A DNA stretch of 64,000 nt, taken from assembly GCA_016165875.1 (NCBI GenBank), contig JABBOT010000022.1:1453333-1517332 (forward strand), in the 5' to 3' direction. Position numbers and translations under genes: made by a program. Under the pieces are notes generated by a model that did not search any database, was not told the DNA's origin, and saw only the letters and a list, made by a program, of their open reading frames with translations. Within the stretch, counting starts at the first letter, position 1; every line of letters starts with the position of its first letter. This DNA comes from Acanthopleura granulata. Its lineage: Eukaryota > Mollusca > Polyplacophora > Chitonida > Chitonidae. Positions 55,188-64,000 of this stretch are shown piece by piece.

Positions 55188-57120
55188 CCATGACAAGAAC
55201 AGTCCTCATTTACACAATCTGACCAGCTGATCCATTACGTCAATCAGTCGGTTTAACGAGATGGCAGCCTGTACTTGGCCCTTTACTAATTAAGTCAATG
55301 AAAAGCTGCTGGGGATAAGCTGCATATTAACTACAAGCTCTACTGGCACCTCACACTGAGTATCAAGTGGTATTTAACTGAAAATCAAAAGAGGGAATCT
55401 GAGAAGTAAGGTGTATGTGGTATGTCTACAAGATCGAAGGCTTTTATTATGATTTTTTTGGTAGCCTTAAGTTTTTTTCCTAGCTTTTTAAGTACATGTA
55501 ACAACAAACTGGTCAGTTAATGTTACAGCAAGTGTCTCAATGAAGGACCAGGGACAGGCCTGTATTTGACAACAGGCCTTGCATAACCATGAAGCCAGCC
55601 AATCACCATGAGCATCCAGTCTATGGATAGAACACTAACATTAAACAAGGCACCACATATCCCACTATCTGTCACACAACTTACTGAAGCATGTTCATGT
55701 ATAATTAAAGACTCACATAACCTAAATCTGAGATCAGGCAGCATCCATAACGTTAATACTCTCTATACAGAAACAAATTAGGTTACAACATAAATGCTGA
55801 CTACATGTAAATCAATCGGAAATTTCAGGGCAATAAACAAACAGTTTATTTGCTGCCACCAGACATCACCTCCATGCTCTGAGCGGAAAGGATCTTTCCC
55901 AGTGGCTAACAAAGTTGTTGACAATGAGCAAGTGAGTGTACATGTCGCGGCATAGGAAGGAAGGCTGCCTTATTTGTACTGCCTCTGCTCATTATTTGTG
56001 TCTAATAAACATGCTGAAGCTTAAAGTAAATTAAACAGAATAAAAATAACAAATTTTTATCCAGTTTTGGCTTTTTTTCAGCACAGTAAATGTGAAAGAA
56101 CCGAAATTTAAACACTCTGAAGAAAAAAATTATCTCTTAATTTCGCATGCAATTTATCAACCTTAATTTTTGATCAGTTTTTATTACCATATCTTTGCTG
56201 GGATGTCAACACTGTGGCTTCACAGAAAATATGATTTTAATAATCTAGGGAAAGAAATGGCCTTTAAATATGTTTCATACAACCAAATAAAACATGCAGA
56301 AAAGAAGAAAGAAACAGGGAATGTTCTGTGATCTGTATGATATGAGAAAAAACTTATGTCTGCACAATGTACATGCTGTTGAAGAGGAGTCATGAGGTGT
56401 ACCCAGGCAAACACATACTTTTGTTTTGACATTTAAAATGCCTCTGACAAGTACAAGTGAGACCAACAAAATCATCTGAGGTGTATTTCCAGTCAGGTTC
56501 TCTTGCATGTATGTGGTACATGCTGTGCTGACATCAGCTGAACTACTGTGTTGTTACATTTACTACCACCATGGGATATGCACAGCAAAAACATTGTCGT
56601 AATCTCAGCTATGTACTATTATGATGTGCCTAGCCATAAGCAAACTATCCCCCATGGTTTATATCAGATTACAACATTGCTAACCAGGTCTGCTTCACTG
56701 ATAAACCTGTTAACCATCCCATAAGGCGATATTGTTAAAGAGGGTTTTAATACGAGTATAATATACAAAAAAAAAATTTTAAAAAGTTATCAGCTGTTTA
56801 ATACACTTCATTTTTGCTTATGAATACATATGTATGAATGTTGTGTAACGAGAACTACTTCTCTCTACTTTGAGTCACAATATAATGATACTGAGAGCCA
56901 TGTCCATGCATGGGTCTGACATTGCTCCCTTCTCACCACCTGCGAATCTTGATGACAACAATAACGCTCATGTCGCCATTTATGCATGCCATCGTGTCTT
57001 CAACCGATTATATAGTGTGTATATATCCCTATGTCATATGGGAGAGAGTTCGTCAGTAGCTTGTCAAAGGTTAGCAGTTTACACTAATACAAATGACTCC
57101 ATCTTATGATTCAAAAATTC

Positions 57121-58745
57121 CTTAGTACAGGGTCAAAAACAGGCTTCTAATTTGGGTACCGTTTTCAAAAGTCGGGACCAAAAGTCACAGCCAATGAGGC
57201 AAGGGCCCAGGGGCTGAAGATAATGGAAAATCTGGGGTGTCTAAATGTAAATGACCAGAGAAGCATTCTGGCTAATTATATTAATTTACTGAGACATGGT
57301 TGCCCAAAATTTGGAGTTTTAAACAAATTCTGATAGCGATGTCTTGACGAAGTTTTGAAGTTCGTTCATAAACTAAATCGTCCATGTTGTACGAGCCCTG
57401 AAAAGTTCTGGCATTATTCAAATTCAACACAAAAGAAGGCAGGCCATGTTCGACATTTAACACCCCACAACAGCAGCAACAACATTTGCAGCCACCTATC
57501 AAGCACTGTAGTTTTCCAACAACTGACCGCCAACTACAACTCTAAACTTGCTTTTCAACCAGCTGAACTCCCTTTCATGCCTTGTTTAGGCTGATCCAGT
57601 TATGAGCGAGCCATAAGTCCTTCTCTTATGGGTGTCATCAGCCACATTTGTTTACATGAAGTGTACCCAATGTTGTGCGCTGGTTCCAGGTCTACTGAAC
57701 TGACTGCCCCTGAATTAAATATTCTGGCAGACTTTTCAGTTTTCGGTTTGTTTGTTTTTTTTCTCTTATTTTTAAACATTCACTTAATTGGGAGTGGGAT
57801 TAACGAAAAGCTTGTAACTTTTACTTCTTGAGAAAAATACCTAACACTCATGTCATTCTGTAATAACGCTGTGAATACCTAATATTTAGGCACCCATGTC
57901 CCTTTAATGATTAAAACTGAGATCTGTTTAATTAATTAATTTATTTCTTTGATGGGTGTTTTACATTGTATTCAAGAATTTTTCACTTATATGATGGTAG
58001 TCAGTTTTGATACATTAATATTTAATATATTATATAACACTAACACAGAAATAATTTGAACAAAACTGGTTAATGATTGCTTCAAATCAAGTACTTGCAT
58101 TTTAATTCAACACCCTGCATTTTTATGGTAATACATGTAACTCTATTCACACCTTACCAGTCGGATTGAGAACTTCCACAGTGCATTTCTTACAGTGCAC
58201 ATAGCTGGCACTATTTCTGCTGTGGGATTTCCCAGTTATTTTTGGTCCATCCTGCTGCATTTTATCTCATTTTTGTCTGTGCATTAACAAAAACTTAAAA
58301 AGAGTTTTGAAACCTTATTCCCATACGCATCCTACAAGCTATCAGCACACTGAACGTGAAGTCCATTGCTCTCCAATACACATGTGAAGATCGCGCACTG
58401 GGTTCAGAAGATAAGTGTTGTCCAGGCTGAATGTATGTTTATGGAATAAGGTAACAAGTTGCACACAACAACAACAACATGCACACGGCCATAGCAACTG
58501 CACAAGGCATACTCATTACGTTTTGTTACCTTAATTTATGCGAGATTTTTTTTCATCTCCCTTCATGATATGGCTGAAACACTGCCGATGTGGCAATGAA
58601 ATGTTATCATTCAATCATTTTTCATCTCCTTTTAATTTGGGTGCTTTGAGCCATTTAATTTGGGAATTTTACTGCATCTTTCAATTTGGGCGAAATTTGG
58701 GTATGAAAAAAGGTCTGTATTTGACCTTGTAGTATGACATTAAAC
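57121..58745. repeat. Duplicated block, copy A (holds candidate DCAF15 exon 1)
   Basis: This block and 59,941-60,700 share several colinear pieces: 'cagccaatgaggcaagggcc' near 57,190 and 60,003; 'gatacattaatatttaatat' near 58,010 and 60,205; 'atgtatgtttatggaataag' at 58,431 and 60,503; 'acaaggcatactc' at 58,502 and 60,572. Copy A has two extra segments, about 57,270-57,890 and about 58,095-58,265; the second one contains the exon candidate. Confidence 0.8.
58153..58260 (-). CDS. DCAF15: Candidate DCAF15 exon 1 (start codon, 36 codons)
   Basis: ATG at 58,260-58,258, with an in-frame TGA nine bases upstream, opens MQQDGPKITGKSHSRNSASY then VHCKKCTVEVLNPTGK up to AAG|GTGTGA. Ending there gives phase 0, as exon 2 requires, and the joint ..EVLNPTGK-ISGSLQP resembles HVLKQLERVK-ISGQLSP of human. 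A stronger-looking donor (ACTG|GTAAGG) lies five bases earlier but would put exon 2 out of frame. Similarity in this N-terminal piece is weak, so the exon is a proposal; with it DCAF15 is 800 aa. The intron would be 8.97 kb. Confidence 0.4.
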
Positions 58746-59940
58746 AGCAAATAAAATATTAAGTCAATAAATAAACATCTGACTACTTACTCATCTTGTG
58801 TGATTTTGAGAGTTCTGTTCATTTTCAAAATATGTTTTACGGTTTGTCTGGAAGATGCATGTAAAGTGTTATCCTGCTAAATACTGAAAAGTAAATTTCA
58901 GAACCAAAAGTAATATTTCATGAAGGTTCAGTGTTTTTGTCTCTGAATATGTACTTTTTTATTCAAGCAAATTTTTATGGTAAATACAAGTATATATTTT
59001 TTGAACATTGACAACCCAATGAATTTTCATAACCGAAGTCAAATTATTTGGGTGCATCAAACCACCTCAAAAGGCATGCCTAGATGTCTGAAAAACATGG
59101 GGAATTAGTAGTGTAAATATTACATCTCATCTCCCTACATGTAAGTGCATGTGGTACTTCACAGCTGTCCTAAGCTGGAGATCCCAGCGCCACATGTCTG
59201 TCACACAGGAAGTTTGTGTCACACATTGAGCCAGCTCCCTGGAGAGAATAAACAGGCCATGGACAGACAGACAGGCCAGTTGAGTTCAGACCTTTGTTTA
59301 TCACTACCTCTCTCACAGCCTTAACCAACAGAAATTTCAGGCTATGTGTAAAATCTACAATTATTTACAGATCTGTTGGTGAATAGCATTTCATGTTGAT
59401 CAGCTGTATGTACATATTAACCGACAAAGATTTTTGTTTTGCTGGCCTACATCTGAAACATAGAGCATTGCAATTTATTTTACATGTTTTTATTTACTTT
59501 AGAGGAATTTTACACCGTACTCAAGGATTGAAACATTGCAAATATTTCATGTAGATGTGTATAAACATGTATGTCTTTAACCACTGAACGTTTTCACAAA
59601 TATGATGCGCTAAAATCAATGTAAATGGGTAGGAGTGGTTTAACCCCAACCTTTTGGGGGTTTCTGCCAATGGGGATTTCTAGATTCCCTCTGTCTCACT
59701 GCTTGTGGGGCCTTGTTGACAACATGTGGTCAACCAAGCTCATGTGGTTGTGCGCAAAGCAAAATGTTCACTGAAAACCAAAGTTCTTGAGCACTAAGTT
59801 AAAAACAACAATAAAATATAAATATACAGACAAATAAAGTACGTGACCCATACTAAGTGTGTTCTGGGGAAGCTATTGGCAACCAAAAAAGATATGAACT
59901 CAAACATTTTCTTTTTTTTTTTTTTTGCACAATTTCCAAT

Positions 59941-60700
59941 ATCAGGTTCAAATACAGGTTTCTAATATGGGCACCGTTTTCACATGTCGGAACCAAGAGT
60001 CACAGCCAATGAGGCAAGGGTCCACGGGCTGCCGAGATAATGGAAAATCTGAGGTGTCTAAAGGACCAGAGAAGCATTCGGGCTAATTTGAGGTAAAATT
60101 AGAATTGAGATTTGTCTAATTAATTTTTCTTTATTTATTTATCTGATCTGTGTTCTACGTCGTACTCAAGAATATTTCCCTTCTATGATGGCAGTCAGTT
60201 TTGATGCATTAATATTTAATATACTGAATAATATTAAAACAGCAACAGTTTAAAGAAAACTGGTGTAAGATTGTTTGGCATCAAGTTCTTAATTCAACAC
60301 CTTTTTTTTAAAGTTAAATCTTTCCTTAATTTTACCTCCTTTTTGTCCGTGCATTAACACAAACTCAAAAAGAGGTTTGGAATCTTATTCAGCATTATAT
60401 TATACGCATCCTAGAAGCTATCAGCGCACTGAACTGGAAGTCCAATGCTCTATAAAACACGCGTGAAGATCACGCACTGGGATCAGAAGGTCGTGGCAGG
60501 ATGTATGTTTATGGAATAAGGTAACAAGTCGCATACAACAACAACAACATCCACACTGCCATAGCGACTGCACAAGGCATACTCGTGTTTTGTTACCTTA
60601 TTTTACGCAGGATTTATTTTTCATCTCAATTTAATTGGGGCGTTTGACTGTATCTATGAATTTGGGCGCCGGTAAACGGTATGAAAAGCGGCCTTTAGTT
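59941..60700. repeat. Duplicated block, copy B (lacks the exon candidate)
   Basis: Diverged direct copy of 57,121-58,745, about 2.1-2.8 kb downstream depending on the piece. Between 'aattcaacacc' (60,291) and 'ttttgtccgtgcattaacac' (60,341) it has only about 45 bp where copy A has about 170 bp including the exon candidate. Confidence 0.8.
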
Positions 60701-60924
60701 GACTCTGAACATACATTCTGATGTGCACAATTTCATATTCCTCCACCAATAACATGTATGGTAAGTAGTGGCAACATACATCACTCAGAAATATTTAACT
60801 TCTTATGAGGGTAACCTGTCTTTTGAGGCCTTGCAGACGGTTTACAGTGTATGTTATGCCTGATACAGGTATGCCTTTGGCCTATGGTGGGAGCCAGCTC
60901 TTCAGTGGGATGACCCTGACAAAA

Positions 60925-61195
60925 ACTATTTGTTTGGTGTTTTACGTGGTTCTCAAGAATTTTTCTCTCATACGACAACAGGCAGCATTATGGTGGGATG
61001 AAACTGGGCAGAGCCCATTGGAAGCCCATGACCAACTGCCCACTGTTTGCAGGTCTTCCTACACATGACCAGCGAGGAAGCCAACATGCACTGGGCATGA
61101 TCTCAAGAGAGACAGCAGAGAGGCTCCTGAGTTACTGAGCTACGCTTGCACGCTAACAACCTGGCCATGGTGGCCCCGAAACTGAGGTAATTCAT
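60925..61195 (-). mobile_element. tRNA-derived SINE, minus strand, nearly full length
   Basis: On the minus strand it starts GGGGCCACCATGGCCAGGTT (tRNA-like head with A box), and its body on the plus strand carries 'gtgttttacgtggttctcaa', 'ctcatacgacaacaggcagc' and 'attatggtgggatgaaactg'. I recall this element type as abundant in mollusc genomes. The B-box region is diverged. Confidence 0.65.
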
Positions 61196-63089
61196 ACCGG
61201 TATGATTTAATTTTGCAAAATACATGAGATTTCATTAACTGCATTTCAAAAAAAATACAGAAGCGGATACAACTCAACAGAAGATCATTTATGTGACTGA
61301 GATTCAAATATTTATATGTGATAAATCTGAGGTCATCAATCTTGTTTTGAGCTCTTCAAACAATGAGTGAATGACCAAACATTCTGATCTCAACATACAC
61401 CAGTCATGGAAAGACGGAATAGTGCATGTAGATTTGTCCAAAATGAAGGCTGATCCCTAAGATTACATGTAATCAGGTTTCATTACATTATATCACTACA
61501 GAGAAAATAATGATATCACAGTGTCTGTAAGGTGATGCCTGCTGCTCAAACATGTCTGAACACTGATACCTATACCCCGCCAATGATCACACACACATCG
61601 GCTGTTAAACTGAAATGAAAACTCTCAGACAGGCTATAATGGAAAGGAAAGTCAGCCGCCTGGAGTCTCTATAGCAAGTATGCCATACCTCTAGCTATTT
61701 TCTTTCAATATGGCAAAACAGATTCATACAAATTCATAAAAGGAACAGAAGACTATGCAGTGAAGATCAAACACAGTAACACATTTATTGGAGTCAAGCT
61801 TGAAGTTGAATTTCTCAAGGGGATATCTTTCTCACCTTTCCCACAAACAATACTCAAGGTATTTTGAATCGTCTGTACGATACATTCAATACAACGTTTC
61901 CCACTGTCAACATTCTGATTTAAATACCAACACTCAGGGAGAGGAATACGTGTAAATGTGTCCAGAAATACTTCTTTTGGGCAAAGGACGATTTTTGCTC
62001 TTCAATGTCACAGCTCTAGCGAGGGTTGAGAACACAAATATCACGCCTCTAGCAAGGGTTGAGAACACAAATACATGTATAAATAGCTGTTGGTGTGTAT
62101 CTGGTGCTGATAGTGGTACAATGTGCAGACGTGTCATGTTGAGACCACTTATTCAGCCACCATGAAGGCCACAGTCACATGTAATACATCCAGCAATAAT
62201 ACTGCTCGTGGGGAAAACTGAAGAACGGTATTATCGAACGAATTGTTAGGATATTACAAGGTGAGAACTGGATAGTACAAGGTGACCAATAAGTCAAAAT
62301 GATACAAATAGCCTGAAAATTTATGGCTAAGCCATCTTCTACAAATTGATGTCCAATGGTTGGTTTTTGTATTAACATGGGTTTCCTCACAGTCTTATCT
62401 AGATTTATAGGTGCACATACTTCCTCGTATAATGAAACCAGGTCGAGGAAATTTTATCTGTGGCCAAAAGAGGACAGGTAATCCTTGTACAAGCATATTT
62501 ATATGTTCCAAAGTGGAGATCTGAACATACTAGTAAATTTGTCTACTACAGAGATGTATTCTTTCATTCTTTCTACACAAAGGCCCAATTACACACTGGC
62601 TAACAGAAAAAAATGAGTGAGTGTGAACAATCATTATCTTTTCCCCAAAGCCTTCTGACATTATACAACTGTAGCTCATGTTCCATGGCTCTGCTAGCCT
62701 CATAGCAAAAAAATGAAACCATATATTCATCCATGTACAGGTAATTAGGTTTTACCAAAAAGATTACACTAGAATTGTGAGGTATTACTTGTTCACATAC
62801 TCCAACAGTTTTCCAAGTTCTGACAATCCCAGTTACCATGCCATGGAGTTCCTAACCATATTATAAGCCTCGATCTATCTCTACAGGAGATAGATCTGAA
62901 CATACAGCCACTCACAAAAGACTATCACTGAGCTGGAGTTGCACAATTTTTTATTTTTGGGGGGGAGGGGTTCAACGTGTACAAAGCAACACTATGCATA
63001 AGTCTAAAATCTGCAGTGATTGAAGGGACTGTTTACCAGTGATGTCACAAAGCTTTTGTGACATACACATTTATATACTCCTGAAATGT

Positions 63090-63290
63090 TTTCCTGCTTT
63101 AGGGCCAGAGAAAAACAGGCGTGATGTCACCGGTGCACCCCATTATCAATATGATCCATAATACCCACCATACAATCAAAACATTTGATTGCACTTAACT
63201 TTGTGCAAAAAAAAAAAAACTAAAACACTGGGTGAAGGTATTTTCAGATACAGTTTTGAATGGTCTTTTTCACAGCTTTATTTTTGTGTG
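63090..63290. repeat. Dispersed repeat, second copy
   Basis: Shares 'ccatacaatcaaaacatttg' and the following 'gaaggtattttcagatacag'-like part with 3,020-3,200, same orientation. An A tract (about 63,208-63,220) lies inside. Confidence 0.55.
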
Positions 63291-64000
63291 GTCTTTTCTT
63301 TCAGAGCAAATTTAATTTCCTTAGATGTGGGATTAGCAAAGTAAGTGTCCAGACAATCCAGTTCTACCTTGTGTCCAAATTTTCCCTGTCATTTGGACAT
63401 CTTAATATGTATTATCAAATATAATGCAGCCATTTTCAAAACAGCTGTAAAAATAACATTTATAACAACTTAAAATCTTCACATGTCCCTGTCACAAGTT
63501 ATTAAGCATTTCCGGAAAGGCACTGCAATCTTTCGTGATGTTCAGGATTTTTCCGCTTAGTATATGAAAGCAGCTTTGTACATCGTACGTCACACTGGCA
63601 GAAGGCAAGACATGTTACACTACAGAAGAGAGTGCTGTTATCCACTTCTTGCAATGAAGGCCCCCACAATAATGCATGAGAGGGAATCTTGAAAATTACT
63701 TTTCTGAGAATGCGACAGAACCCACATCTTTCGTGAACAATTTGAGGGCAGACATCTCAACCATGGGGCCACGAGCAGCTCCCGCTTTTTGGGGGGGGAC
63801 ATCAGATGGGTGGCAGTTAATGGTTCAGCTGCGAGGTATGAGTGAATGTAATATGCACACTGTGTGCGTATTGATCTGCACGCCACAACAACTCCAGCTT
63901 TTGTCATGATAGCACTAATGCCTAATGCCATCCTAATTGTCTTTCTTCAGGTTTTTTCAGACCTGGAAATATTTACACTAATATAAGAACCCTGAAATCA

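Larger units (their letters stand above)
49187..58152. other. Probable DCAF15 intron 1, repeat-rich
   Basis: No exon-like segment was recognised on either strand. It contains a 20-bp duplication (attctgttcatcccataa, near 50,798-50,835), a three-copy degenerate repeat (53,745-54,140), a SINE-type piece (54,450-54,640), a TIR element (54,965-55,187) and the left part of the duplicated block (from 57,121). If the candidate exon at 58,153 is wrong, this could instead be intergenic. Confidence 0.5.
58261..64000. other. Upstream region, repeat-rich, no supported gene
   Basis: Holds copy B of the duplicated block (59,941-60,700), a minus-strand SINE (60,925-61,195), a repeat piece shared with 36,950-37,040 (near 59,690-59,800, 'gacaacatgtg.tcaac'), a short duplication near 62,015-62,070 (gcgagggttgagaacacaaa) and a repeat shared with 3,020-3,200 (63,090-63,290). 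The DCAF15 promoter would lie just above 58,260 if the exon candidate is right. Confidence 0.5.

Noticed and set aside
60805..61068. 87-codon plus-strand frame
   Set aside because: It overlaps a SINE copy that is found elsewhere as repeat; no coding evidence.
1..64000. Viral or retroelement polyprotein genes (reverse transcriptase, transposase, integrase)
   Set aside because: I saw no catalytic motifs or long frames of these kinds; only short non-autonomous elements are present.

Overview
This is a eukaryotic (metazoan) window. Its genes are split into short exons with GT..AG introns, the DNA is AT-rich, and most of it is intron, minisatellite and dispersed repeat. The protein families are animal ones. 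The tRNA-derived SINEs, the 'caagaatatttcac..tatga' and 'gttaaaccccaa' repeat tails and the frequent acatgtacatgta runs are of the kind common in molluscs, so a mollusc or another lophotrochozoan is the best guess. The species cannot be named from the sequence alone. None of the genes is visible as one long ORF except the large central exon of DCAF15; I rebuilt the others by hand from splice sites, reading phase and remembered family similarity.

Layout. (1) 2,215-4,020 (+): the last three coding exons of an unidentified gene with a proline-rich PPxY tail; its 5' part was not found and probably lies left of the window. (2) 9,571-12,897 (-): a complete five-exon INIP (SOSS-C) gene, 109 aa. (3) 12,898-13,127: a 230-bp divergent promoter with a CCAAT box. 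(4) 13,128-24,105 (+): a complete 11-exon SNX7/SNX30 sorting nexin, 476 aa, PX plus BAR. (5) 24,106-35,269: an 11-kb convergent intergenic stretch with SINE copies and a 38-bp minisatellite. (6) 35,270-49,186 (-): twelve exons of DCAF15, the substrate receptor of a CUL4-DDB1 ubiquitin ligase, all in one continuous reading phase. A candidate first coding exon lies at 58,153-58,260 and would give an 800-aa protein. (7) 49,187-64,000: probably DCAF15 intron 1 and upstream DNA, repeat-rich, with a diverged duplicated block.

Main discovery. Two minisatellites inside the sorting nexin gene are built from its own exon/intron junctions. Upstream of exon 6 about 20 copies of a 61-bp unit each carry the 3' splice site and the first ~47 nt of exon 6. 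Directly downstream of exon 10 more than 30 copies of a 30-bp unit each carry the exon end and a GTAAGT-type 5' splice site. The gene therefore has an array of decoy acceptors and an array of decoy donors. The acceptor unit is not a multiple of three (decoy use breaks the frame), while the donor unit is (decoy use adds 10 residues in frame). I know of no described system of this kind.

Secondary points: INIP and SNX30 are also head-to-head neighbours in human (9q32, from memory), so this is probably a very old bidirectional pair; DCAF15 keeps its split C-x2-C / C-x2-H zinc motif across an intron; INIP intron 1 holds a long near-perfect hairpin; and there is a small TIR element family with at least three copies.
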